Source of the DNA: Novosphingobium hassiacum
GTDB lineage: Bacteria > Pseudomonadota > Alphaproteobacteria > Sphingomonadales > Sphingomonadaceae
Reading direction: 5' to 3'
DNA length: 64,000 bases
Assembly: GCF_014196055.1 (NCBI RefSeq)
Contig: NZ_JACICY010000007.1
Coordinates: forward strand, 124,001-188,000
A program made the position numbers and the translations under genes. A model generated the notes under the pieces. That model was given only the letters and a program-made list of their open reading frames with translations. It made no database searches and was not told where the DNA came from. Each line of letters begins with the position of its first letter. Position 1 is the first letter of the stretch. Shown in pieces: positions 56,616-64,000 of the stretch.

Positions 56616-57284
56616 TTACATCGGGGTCCGGCTGGTTGAAATGGGGTCACCCGTTACTTCCCAGCGAATGTTCACTGCGCCCTTTGCAGTAAGCCAGTCG
56701 TGCATTAGCCACGCGAAGCCTTGTATCGCCCTCGTAGGTCCTAGACGCGCAACGAACTGTCCTTGACCCGCATCGGCAAAGCGCACGCGGTGAAAGTGGT
56801 TCTGAAACCAAGAGACCCAAACGGACTGCTTTCCTAGCATGGCGGGCAGGACCTTATTGCCCTTGGCACGCATGTCAGCGCGGAGTTCGCTAGCGATCCG
56901 AACGGACGCCACAAGGCTCGTGCCTTCCGCCATCTCGAAGCTCACCCTATCTCGCAGACGTATAGGCGCGGTCGCTGACTGGCCATAATCTGCTTGGTTG
57001 GCCATTCCCGCTCGTGCCAGCCTTTCGAGCATGATCACATCTCGACCTCGATAGCGGACACAGTCCACTTCGCTCGACCACATCGCGCGTATAGTCTGAT
57101 CGATCTCATCTAGCGAACAGGGTTGCCGAACTATCGCGCACTGATGCTCGCCCGTGTGAAAAATCTCTGGCGCGACATCTTCGGGCACGCCGCACAGGAG
57201 GCAGCAGTCCGCCTCAACATAGAAGTCCCCGTCATCTGCGCTGGCGCGATCTGTAGGTAAGGAACTCGCTTCCATTTGCAGCAC
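56616..57284 (-). CDS. Unrecognised Cys-containing protein, ferredoxin-like N-terminus
   Basis: This 222-residue protein starts at ATG 57284 or 57275 (MEASSLPTDRAS). An N-terminal segment (DFYVEADCCLLCGVPEDVAPEIF with Cys27, Cys28, Cys31, and later Cys56, Cys75) resembles small ferredoxin-like proteins that use a C-x2-C-G-V-P motif. The last 130 residues show no recognised domain; they contain FQNHFHRVRFADAGQG and are moderately basic. Its base composition is lower in GC than its neighbours. It may be recently acquired. Function unknown. Confidence 0.7.
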   Translation of the reverse strand: MLQMEASSLPTDRASADDGDFYVEADCCLLCGVPEDVAPEIFHTGEHQCAIVRQPCSLDEIDQTIRAMWSSEVDCVRYRGRDVIMLERLARAGMANQADYGQSATAPIRLRDRVSFEMAEGTSLVASVRIASELRADMRAKGNKVLPAMLGKQSVWVSWFQNHFHRVRFADAGQGQFVARLGPTRAIQGFAWLMHDWLTAKGAVNIRWEVTGDPISTSRTPM

Positions 57285-57413
57285 ATAGCCTTTGTTGCGG
57301 CGCTCAGCTACAGTAACGCGTCATAAGGTGGGGAAGCAGCCACGTCCGCAATGGCGTCGTGTGCGGATAGTCCGTTTCTAATCGCCAAGGCCAAATAGGG
57401 GACAATACCGCCA

Positions 57414-58304
57414 TCAAACCGCCCCTTCAGACGCCTCAGCAGCCGGTCCAGCCTCAACCGTCGGCGCAACACTCGGCTCGGCGACCGGCTGCGCGCCCAT
57501 CAACGCCGCAGCTTCCAGTTGGTCAAGCGCCCGCTGGACTGAAGTGTAATCCCTCGCTTTGGCCAGCCAGTCGGCGGCGACGGCGTTGCCGGGGAGGCGT
57601 TCTACTTCGGCGGTAGCGGCTTCGATCTTGCCGCCGGAGATGTAGGCGCGGGTGCGGGTGAGGCGGCTTTCGGGGGTGGGGGAGGGCATGTCGTCGTGGC
57701 GGACGACGAACAGGCTGGATACCTGACGGCCGAGCCAGTCCCATGTGCCTTCGCTGGTTGCGCCGCCGGTGAGTTCGGGGCTGAGCAGTTCGAACTGTTC
57801 GCTTAGCTGGTTGAGCGTGACCGGTGCAGCGCTGGCGGCGACGATGCGGTCGACCGCTGCGCCCTGGGTCGCGCCGAAGCGGGCGCGCAATTGCATCTCG
57901 ATCCAGCCGAGCGGTTGGCCGCGCTCGATCGCGCGGCGGGCGGCGAAGGCGAGCAGCAGGGATTCGGCGCGGGTGGCGTTGCCCGATGTGGCGATGGCTT
58001 GTTGGTTGAGTTCGGCAAGGCGCTGTTCGAGCATGGCGACCTTGGTCGAGGCTTCGGACAGTTGCGCCTGCGCGGCGGTATCGAGCACTGGGACGGCCGT
58101 TGGCGTGGGGGTTGGCGTGGGGGCGGTGACCAGTTGCGGTACGCCCTCGGAAATATCGACTGCGAACAACCCGTTGCGCCAGCCGAGCCACGCTGTGCCG
58201 GCAGCGCCAGCCAGCAGGCAAGCCGCGACGATGGCCGCGACGGTCCGCCCGCGTACGCCGCGGCGTTGCGTGGTCGCGCGCGTGCTTTCCCCGTAGTCCT
58301 GCAT
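57414..58304 (-). CDS. Mic60/mitofilin-like inner-membrane protein
   Basis: A 296-residue protein with one N-terminal membrane helix (about 22-42), a Thr/Pro repeat (TAPTPTPTPTAVP, 60-72), a predicted coiled coil (75-110) and a helical C-terminal half. The alphaproteobacterial homologues of mitochondrial Mic60, which bend membranes, are encoded beside haem-biosynthesis genes, exactly as here with hemD and hemC. Sequence conservation is low, so the assignment depends on architecture and neighbourhood. The gene ends in low-complexity Ala/Glu/Pro. Confidence 0.75.
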   Translation of the reverse strand: MQDYGESTRATTQRRGVRGRTVAAIVAACLLAGAAGTAWLGWRNGLFAVDISEGVPQLVTAPTPTPTPTAVPVLDTAAQAQLSEASTKVAMLEQRLAELNQQAIATSGNATRAESLLLAFAARRAIERGQPLGWIEMQLRARFGATQGAAVDRIVAASAAPVTLNQLSEQFELLSPELTGGATSEGTWDWLGRQVSSLFVVRHDDMPSPTPESRLTRTRAYISGGKIEAATAEVERLPGNAVAADWLAKARDYTSVQRALDQLEAAALMGAQPVAEPSVAPTVEAGPAAEASEGAV

Positions 58305-58333
58305 ACGTTTTTGCTTGTCCTGTCGCCCCTAAG

Positions 58334-59017
58334 TCACACTCTGTCGCACATTGTTGCGGCCAGTTCCAGCAAGTCCGTATCGGTCCTTGATGCCGAAACG
58401 CAGACGCCTGCCCAGCCCGCTCCAGCGTGTTCGGCGATACGCGGGGCGAGGCACGCGAGATAGATATTTTCTTTTGAAACTTCAATGCGTTCGCATTCAG
58501 CGCGGAAATGGCGCGCGGCCTCGCCCGAGTGGAGCAGGACGACTGCCGGTTCGGTCAGGAGCGTTGCGAGGGCTGGCGCGACAGGGCGGGCCAGCGCGGC
58601 GTAGACGATCTGGGTGGAGATTCGGACGCCTGCGGGCGGGGAGAGATGCACGTGATCTTGGCCGGCCAGGCGAAGGTATTCGCCGGGCGCGAGTGTTGCG
58701 ACCAACGGTTGCAGTCCGCCCTCGCCGGTCTGTTTGACGGTAAACCCGGCGTTGCGCGCGGCCTCGGCAGTGGTTGCGCCGACTGCGATGACAGGGATGG
58801 GCCTGAGTTCGTCGAGTTGCGGGCCGCCGTGGCGAAACACGTTCGCGCTGCCGGCGAGGATCGCGGCGAAGCACCCAGAGGGCGCTTTCCAGGCGATGGG
58901 GACGACGTCGAACATCGGGTAGCGGTGTGCGCTGAGACCCCTGTTGCGCGCGGCGGCGAGCGTGGCGGCGTTGCCCGGTTCGGGGCGGATGACGACGAGT
59001 GGCAGCGGGGCGGTCAT
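58334..59017 (-). CDS. hemD: Uroporphyrinogen-III synthase
   Basis: A 227-residue protein of the HemD family, which closes hydroxymethylbilane into uroporphyrinogen III with D-ring inversion. HemD sequences are poorly conserved; visible blocks are PLVVIRPEPGN at the N-terminus, FAAILAGSANVFRHGG, PVIAVGATTAEAARNAGF and VVLLHSGEAARHF. Its start overlaps the hemC stop by 4 bp (ATGA), which supports the call. It is 30 bp from the mic60-like gene. Confidence 0.9.
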   Translation of the reverse strand: MTAPLPLVVIRPEPGNAATLAAARNRGLSAHRYPMFDVVPIAWKAPSGCFAAILAGSANVFRHGGPQLDELRPIPVIAVGATTAEAARNAGFTVKQTGEGGLQPLVATLAPGEYLRLAGQDHVHLSPPAGVRISTQIVYAALARPVAPALATLLTEPAVVLLHSGEAARHFRAECERIEVSKENIYLACLAPRIAEHAGAGWAGVCVSASRTDTDLLELAATMCDRV

Positions 59018-59949
59018 GTGCCGCTGAAGTGGACGCGGATTGCCTCGGGGGCTGCCTCAAGCAGGCGATGGGCAAGGCGCGCGGGGGCGTCGGCGTTGCG
59101 CGGGGCGAAGCTTTCGCTGTCCTCGACACGCTCGGCACCATCGGGGCTGTAGATCGCGGCGCGCAGGGTTAGCGTGGTGCCGTCGGTGGTGGTCAGGACC
59201 GCAATCGGGCTGTGGCAATTGCCGCCGAGCGCGAGCAGCAATGCCCGTTCGGCGCGGATCGCGTCGTGGCTGGGGGTGTCGTCGATGGCGGAAAGCCAGT
59301 GGCGCAGATCGTCGCGCGAGGACAGGCACTCGATGCCGATCGCACCTTGGGCGGGGGCGGGGAGCCACTCGTGTTCGGACAGCGGGTGGCCGACGCCGGT
59401 TTCGCCGAGGCGTTCGAGGCCAGCGGCGGCGAGCAGGGTGACGTCGGCCTCACCTGTCTGCAGCTTGGCGAGGCGCGTGGCGACGTTGCCGCGAAAGCCG
59501 ACGATCGTCAGATCCGGCCTTGCGTGGAGCATGAGCGCGGCTCGGCGCGGGGCGCTGGTGCCGACGCGCGCGCCGGGGGGGATGGCATGGATGGAGGCCG
59601 CGCCAACCAGCACGTCGCGCACGTCGGCGCGCGGAAGAACGGCGGCAATGATGAATTGTTCAGGGCGGACCGTCTCGACGTCCTTCATCGAATGGACCGC
59701 AAAGTCGATCTCGCCCGAGATAAGCCAGGCGTCGAGTTCCTTGGTCCAGAGCGCCTTGCCGCCGATGTCGGCAAGAGGGCGGTCCTGAATGCGGTCGCCA
59801 CTGGCGGTGACGGGGACGAGTTCGACCGCGCTTTCGGGCCAGCCATGCGCGTTGCAGAGGCGCGCGCGCGCCTCACAGGCTTGCGCCATGGCGAGTGGGG
59901 AGCGGCGGGTGCCGAGCTTCAGGGGCCGTTCGGGCAGGGGACTTGTCAT
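59014..59949 (-). CDS. hemC: Porphobilinogen deaminase (hydroxymethylbilane synthase)
   Basis: The ATG at 59949 gives [20 protein letters not shown] and 311 residues; the upstream in-frame sequence belongs to the divergent tsaD gene and is rejected. It joins four porphobilinogens into hydroxymethylbilane. Asp90 (VHSMKD) is the catalytic aspartate. Cys245 in [10 protein letters not shown] should carry the dipyrromethane cofactor; the local GNCHSPIA differs slightly from the commoner GGCQVPIA. The gene is divergent from tsaD with only 45 bp between starts. Confidence 0.96.
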   Translation of the reverse strand: MTSPLPERPLKLGTRRSPLAMAQACEARARLCNAHGWPESAVELVPVTASGDRIQDRPLADIGGKALWTKELDAWLISGEIDFAVHSMKDVETVRPEQFIIAAVLPRADVRDVLVGAASIHAIPPGARVGTSAPRRAALMLHARPDLTIVGFRGNVATRLAKLQTGEADVTLLAAAGLERLGETGVGHPLSEHEWLPAPAQGAIGIECLSSRDDLRHWLSAIDDTPSHDAIRAERALLLALGGNCHSPIAVLTTTDGTTLTLRAAIYSPDGAERVEDSESFAPRNADAPARLAHRLLEAAPEAIRVHFSGT

Positions 59950-59994
59950 GCGCCGCTTGCCGTAAACGGGATTATCTCTAGAGGAAAGCGCCTG

Positions 59995-61047
59995 ATGGCG
60001 CTGATCCTTGGCATAGAATCCAGTTGCGATGAAACCGCAGCGGCGGTGATCGACAGCAATGGCACGACGCTGACTGCGCGGATCGTGGCGCAGCGCATCG
60101 CCTCGCAGGATGAAGCGCACCGTCCCTATGGCGGCGTGGTGCCCGAGATCGCGGCGCGCGCGCATGTCGAGGTACTGGCTCCGATGATCGAGGCGGTGCT
60201 GGGCGATGCGGGCATGTCGCTTGGCGATATGGACGCGATTGCCGCGACGGCGGGGCCGGGGCTGATCGGCGGCGTGATGGTCGGTCTGGTCACGGGCAAG
60301 GCGCTGGCGATGGCAGCGGACAAGCCGCTTATCGCGGTCAACCATCTGGAGGGCCACGCGCTTTCGCCGCGGCTGGCCGATCCGGCACTGCACTATCCCT
60401 ATCTGCTGCTGCTGGTATCGGGCGGGCATTGCCAGATTCTGGAGGTTGCGGGCGTCGGGCAGTACCGACGGCTGGCAACGACGATCGACGATGCGCTGGG
60501 CGAGGCGTTCGACAAGACCGCCAAGATCCTCGGGCTGGGCTATCCCGGTGGGCCTGCGGTCGAGCGCATGGCGCGCGAAGGTGACGCGCGCGCAGTACGC
60601 CTGCCGCGTCCGCTGGTGGGAAGCGGGGAAGTGCATTTCTCGTTCGCGGGGCTAAAAAGCGCGGTGATGCGGGCCAAGGATGCGGGCGTTCATGCCGATG
60701 CGGACATTGCGGCCTCGTTCCAGCAGGCGGCGATCGACTGCGTGATTGACCGGACGCGGATTGCGCTTGGCGCGGCATCTGCTGGCATGACGGCGCTGGT
60801 CGTCGCGGGCGGAGTTGCTGCCAATGCAGCCTTGCGCGGTAGCCTTGAGACGCTGGCAGGTTCGCACGGGCTTCCGCTGGTCGCGCCGCCGCCGAAACTG
60901 TGCACAGACAATGCCGCGATGATCGGTTGGGCTGGCGCTGAGCGGTTCGCTCTGGGATATGTCGATGCGCTCGATGTGGTGGCGCGGCCGCGCTGGCCGC
61001 TTGATGATAACGCCGCGCCGGTGCGTGGTGCGGGGGTGAAGGCATGA
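59995..61047 (+). CDS. tsaD: tRNA threonylcarbamoyladenosine synthase component TsaD
   Basis: This 350-residue TsaD/Kae1/Gcp protein transfers the threonylcarbamoyl group to A37 of ANN-decoding tRNAs. [20 protein letters not shown] is the ATP-binding start, HLEGHALSP gives the metal-binding His pair, and [20 protein letters not shown] and [13 protein letters not shown] are family blocks. The gene is divergent from hemC across 45 bp and overlaps gpsA by ATGA. Length is normal. Confidence 0.97.
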   Translation: MALILGIESSCDETAAAVIDSNGTTLTARIVAQRIASQDEAHRPYGGVVPEIAARAHVEVLAPMIEAVLGDAGMSLGDMDAIAATAGPGLIGGVMVGLVTGKALAMAADKPLIAVNHLEGHALSPRLADPALHYPYLLLLVSGGHCQILEVAGVGQYRRLATTIDDALGEAFDKTAKILGLGYPGGPAVERMAREGDARAVRLPRPLVGSGEVHFSFAGLKSAVMRAKDAGVHADADIAASFQQAAIDCVIDRTRIALGAASAGMTALVVAGGVAANAALRGSLETLAGSHGLPLVAPPPKLCTDNAAMIGWAGAERFALGYVDALDVVARPRWPLDDNAAPVRGAGVKA

Positions 61048-62039
61048 CCTTGCAAGTTGGCGTCGTCGGCGCGGGAGCCTGGGGCACGGCACTGGCGCAG
61101 ATGCTGTCGAGCGACGGTCGCGAGGTCCTGCTGTGGGCGCGTGAGCCGGAGCTGGTGGCGCAGATCAATGGCGAGCGGCGCAACGGCCTGTTTCTTCCGT
61201 CGACGCAGCTCAACGCTTCGATCCGCGCGACCGGTGATCTGGCCGACCTCGCCGCTGTTCCGGTGCTTCTACTGGTGACGCCTGCGCAGCATCTGGCGCG
61301 CGTGCTGGGCGGGATCGGGCGCGATGGCGGCGATGTGGTGCTGTGCTCCAAGGGCATCGAGGCGGGGACGGGGCGGCTGATGGCCGATGTCGCGCGCGAT
61401 GCGGCATCGGGTGCAGAGCTTGCAGTGCTGTCCGGGCCGACATTCGCGCATGAGGTTGCGGCGGGGCTGCCGACTGCGGTTACGTTGGCCTGCGCGGGCG
61501 GCGAGACGCAGTGGCAGCGGCTGTCGGCAGCGATCGCACGGCCTGCGTTCAGGCCCTATTATTCGGACGACGTTACCGGGGCCGAGATTGGTGGCGCGGT
61601 CAAGAACGTGCTGGCGATTGCCTGCGGGGTCGTGGAAGGATTGCAGCTTGGGCAGAATGCGCGTGCGGCGCTTATCAGTCGGGGCTTTGCCGAAATGCAG
61701 CGCTTCGGGCTGGCCCTTGGGGCAAAGGCGGAAACCTTGTCGGGCTTGTCGGGTTTGGGAGACCTTGTGCTGACCTGTTCCTCCACTTCCAGTCGCAACT
61801 TCTCGCTCGGCAAGGCGCTCGGTGAAGGCGCGGGTGCGGCAGACGTTCTGGGCGGTGCGGCGACGGTGGCCGAGGGCGCGTTTACCGCGCCGGTGCTGGC
61901 CGAACTTGCCCGGTCGCGCGGGATCTCGATGCCGATCGTCGATGCGGTGGTGGCGTTGCTCGACGGCTCTGCGCCGGCGCGCGAGGTTGTCGGCAGCTTG
62001 CTGGCGCGTCCGCTGAAGGCGGAAAACGCGCTTGGCTGA
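61044..62039 (+). CDS. gpsA: Glycerol-3-phosphate dehydrogenase [NAD(P)+]
   Basis: A 331-residue GpsA reduces dihydroxyacetone phosphate to glycerol-3-phosphate for phospholipid synthesis. [21 protein letters not shown] is the Rossmann motif. [50 protein letters not shown] (catalytic Lys) and [16 protein letters not shown] are family blocks. Both ends overlap neighbours (ATGA with tsaD, 8 bp with the flippase), indicating one operon. Confidence 0.97.
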   Translation: MTLQVGVVGAGAWGTALAQMLSSDGREVLLWAREPELVAQINGERRNGLFLPSTQLNASIRATGDLADLAAVPVLLLVTPAQHLARVLGGIGRDGGDVVLCSKGIEAGTGRLMADVARDAASGAELAVLSGPTFAHEVAAGLPTAVTLACAGGETQWQRLSAAIARPAFRPYYSDDVTGAEIGGAVKNVLAIACGVVEGLQLGQNARAALISRGFAEMQRFGLALGAKAETLSGLSGLGDLVLTCSSTSSRNFSLGKALGEGAGAADVLGGAATVAEGAFTAPVLAELARSRGISMPIVDAVVALLDGSAPAREVVGSLLARPLKAENALG

Positions 62040-63516
62040 TACGCCTCCAGCTTCCGGACAGCAGGATATCGCAGCGCTTGCCAAGGGCGGGCGTACCAAC
62101 CTGCTCGGTTTTTTGCTGCGCCTGCTGGCGCGCATTCCGTTCCTGATCATCGCCAGCCGGTTCTACGGCGCGCCCGCCATGGGCCGCTTTGCCTCGGCGC
62201 TGGTCATGGTCGAATTTGCGGGGATGCTTGCGACGCTCGGTCAGAAGCGGGGACTGGCGCAGCGACTGGCCGAGGATCATCAGCATCCCGCCAATACGGT
62301 GGGCGATGCGGTGCTGCTGGCGCTGGGGCTGTCGCTCGGCATGGGCGCAGCGATCTATGCCTTTCCGGAATCGATGTACCCGAGCGGCAACTTCACGCTT
62401 GCCGACCGGCTGCTGGTGCTGGCGATACCCGGCCTTGCGCTGGGCGATCTCGCTCTGGCGGCACTGGCCTATCGCTTCGATGTGGCAACGACGGTGCGGG
62501 CGCGCTCGATCGTCGAGCCGTGGACGATTTCTATTGGCGCAGGCGTGTTCTGGATGATCTGGCCGGCATCGGGCCTGAGCCTTGCCTATCTGCTGTCGAT
62601 CTGGGGGGCGACGGCGGTGGCGCTGTTTTCGCTGGTGCGGTCCTATGGCCTGCCCAAGGCATGGGAGCCGCGCCCGGGCCTGCTGTGGCAGATCGCCAAG
62701 CGCAACTTCCCGCTGGCGGGCGCTGACGCGGTGGAGTGGGGCACGCGCAAGCTCGACGTGTTCATCCTGCGCTTCTTCGTGGGCGAGGCGCCGCTGGGAA
62801 TCTACTACTTCGCCCAGCAGTTCGCCTCGCTGCCGCAGAAGCTGAAGACCAGTTTCGAGCCGGTACTGGGGCCGGTCATCACGCGCAGCGTCAAGGACAA
62901 GGATTACACGGCGATCGCCAAGCAGGTGTGCCAGGTGGGCTTCTGGATCACGGCCGCACAGATCGGCATTGCCATGGCGCTCGGCATCCCGGGCGAGGGG
63001 CTGATGGGCTTGGGCGGGCCCGCGTTCGTTTCGGGGACGGCGGCGCTGGTGTTCCTGCTGCTGGCCGAAGTGGTCGCGTCCAAGGCGGTGGTAAGCGAAG
63101 CGGCGCTGGTCTACCTCGCGCGGATGCGCAACTTGTGGATCAGCCTCGCGACGATCGGGTTGCAGCTGGTGCTGACCATCGGCTTCATCCTGATCGCGCG
63201 CAATGCCGGGTGGGATCCGATGTATATCGCGGCGGCTGCAGCGCTGGCGCTGGTCGTGTCGCTGGGTCTGGCGTCGTTCGTCAAGTCGCGGGTGCTGGCC
63301 AAAATACTGGGGCACAGCATCAGCAATTGGCGCTGGGGGCTGGCTTGGGCCGTCCTACCGGCCGCAGCTGTGGGCGTCACCGTGACGCTGCTGCCCGAAT
63401 GGGCCGAGCTGTCATTGGGAATCCCGGCAATTCTGGCTATCTATGGCACGATGCTGTGGTTCCGTTCATTCGACCACGACGACCGCATGCTGTTCCGGAA
63501 ACAGCAGGTCACGTGA
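62032..63516 (+). CDS. Polysaccharide-type flippase (MATE-like superfamily)
   Basis: A 494-residue protein with about 12-14 membrane helices and the Wzx/MVF-like layout (GRTNLLGFLLRLLARIPFLIIASRFYG; ALAYRFDVATTVRARSIVEPW; EWGTRKLDVFILRFFVGEAPLGIYYFAQQFASLP). It probably flips a lipid-linked saccharide. The TTG at 62032 overlaps the gpsA stop by 8 bp; no better start is visible without losing the first helix. The glycan substrate and glycosyltransferases are not in this window. Confidence 0.88.
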   Translation: MADTPPASGQQDIAALAKGGRTNLLGFLLRLLARIPFLIIASRFYGAPAMGRFASALVMVEFAGMLATLGQKRGLAQRLAEDHQHPANTVGDAVLLALGLSLGMGAAIYAFPESMYPSGNFTLADRLLVLAIPGLALGDLALAALAYRFDVATTVRARSIVEPWTISIGAGVFWMIWPASGLSLAYLLSIWGATAVALFSLVRSYGLPKAWEPRPGLLWQIAKRNFPLAGADAVEWGTRKLDVFILRFFVGEAPLGIYYFAQQFASLPQKLKTSFEPVLGPVITRSVKDKDYTAIAKQVCQVGFWITAAQIGIAMALGIPGEGLMGLGGPAFVSGTAALVFLLLAEVVASKAVVSEAALVYLARMRNLWISLATIGLQLVLTIGFILIARNAGWDPMYIAAAAALALVVSLGLASFVKSRVLAKILGHSISNWRWGLAWAVLPAAAVGVTVTLLPEWAELSLGIPAILAIYGTMLWFRSFDHDDRMLFRKQQVT

Positions 63517-63534
63517 TTTATCCAGGGGTTTGTC

Positions 63535-64000
63535 ATGCTTGAAATGATCGAGTCCAATCAGATCGTGCTGGCGGGGATCGTCCTGCTGATCGTGTTCGTG
63601 GCGTGGTGGGTCTTTGCCCGCCGGAGCAGCAAGCCGATCACGCGCGAATACACCGACGTCCTGTCCGAAGGCAGCGCTCCGGCAGCACGGAACAGCGCGC
63701 TGATCGATGCGCCAAGCGCAGCCGCGCTGGTTACGCCGCCGCCGGGCGTGGGCACGATGGCCGGGATCGGCGAGGTCGTGGCGTTTGCGGCGGCTGAGGA
63801 GGTCAGCGAGGCCACGCCTGTGGCTGCTGCTCCAAGCGGCGGCGATGACCTTGGGCGGATCAAGGGTGTCGGACCCAAGCTGAAGGCGTTGCTGGGATCG
63901 CTCGGCGTGACCAGCTATGCGCAGATTGCGGCCTGGACCGACGAGGACATAGCGCGGATCGACGCGCAACTGGGCTCGTTTGCCGGCAGGGCGACGCGCG
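63535..64000 (+). CDS. Helix-hairpin-helix protein, N-terminally anchored, cut by window end
   Basis: The ATG at 63535 gives a frame open to the edge, 155 residues visible. Residues about 9-27 are hydrophobic (VLAGIVLLIVFVAWWVF), then an Ala/Pro/Val-rich linker, then a helix-hairpin-helix-like domain (LGRIKGVGPKLKALLGSLGVTSYAQIAAWTDEDIARI, 107-143), of the type annotated as DNA nuclease/ribosomal-protein-like HhH in sphingomonads. A membrane-linked DNA- or RNA-binding role is possible. The C-terminus is missing. Confidence 0.75.
   Translation, partial: MLEMIESNQIVLAGIVLLIVFVAWWVFARRSSKPITREYTDVLSEGSAPAARNSALIDAPSAAALVTPPPGVGTMAGIGEVVAFAAAEEVSEATPVAAAPSGGDDLGRIKGVGPKLKALLGSLGVTSYAQIAAWTDEDIARIDAQLGSFAGRATR

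Overview
The window is about 64 kb of GC-rich DNA that is almost entirely coding. It looks like the chromosome of a sphingomonad, most likely Novosphingobium or a close relative. The evidence is a complete protocatechuate 4,5-cleavage (lig) gene set of Sphingobium SYK-6 type, a lignostilbene-dioxygenase-type carotenoid oxygenase, a Sphingomonas-type (SPAP-like, Thr89) alkaline phosphatase, the alphaproteobacterial mic60/hemD/hemC/tsaD/gpsA neighbourhood, and several families of short palindromic intergenic repeats. I see no transposase, integrase, phage gene, rRNA, tRNA or CRISPR array. The species assignment is an inference.

Layout. 1-2.4 kb (minus): PaiB-like flavoprotein (cut by the window edge), RluA-type pseudouridine synthase with a long basic tail, fluoride channel crcB. 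2.5-8.2 kb (plus): rpsU, membrane-anchored FKBP, then gatC, gatA and gatB with an acyltransferase gene between gatA and gatB. 8.3-16 kb: three-gene exported cluster including an M48 peptidase, a 99-aa protein, an M16 peptidase and a divergent M28 peptidase. 16.3-22.5 kb: clpB, an exported TonB-domain protein, a chemoreceptor, yjbQ and alkB.

22.4-30.9 kb is the lig region. ligI, ligU and ligK (minus) lie opposite a tandem-HTH LysR gene, an uncharacterised dehydrogenase, ligJ, ligA, ligB and ligC (plus). Together these convert protocatechuate to pyruvate and oxaloacetate: LigAB opens the ring, LigC oxidises the semialdehyde, LigI hydrolyses the pyrone dicarboxylate, LigU tautomerises oxalomesaconate, LigJ hydrates it and LigK cleaves the product. 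REP-like palindromes punctuate these operons, and one overlaps the ligC ribosome binding site.

31.0-41.8 kb looks like an upstream funnel: a CmcJ/NvfI-type oxygenase, a stilbene-cleaving dioxygenase, an NmrA-type SDR, a PAP2 protein, a dienelactone-hydrolase-like lipoprotein, a large SnoaL/NTF2-fold protein, a MarR regulator, a TonB-dependent receptor and an aldehyde dehydrogenase. A MarR-like operator occurs both in front of the SnoaL gene and in front of the receptor. The best hypothesis is uptake and cleavage of diarylpropane/stilbene (beta-1) lignin dimers to aromatic aldehydes that feed the lig pathway.

41.8-55.8 kb is mostly housekeeping or metabolic: alpha/beta hydrolase, two overlapping cysteine desulfurases plus a 2Fe-2S ferredoxin, MscS-type channel, iron-containing alcohol dehydrogenase, DJ-1/PfpI protein, parC, DsbD-type reductase, SPAP-like phosphatase and a UbiH-type monooxygenase. 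55.8-57.4 kb is a repeat-rich island with nested inverted repeats and two small unrecognised Cys-rich proteins. 57.4-64 kb carries the mic60-like, hemD and hemC genes (minus), then tsaD, gpsA, a flippase and a truncated helix-hairpin-helix protein (plus).
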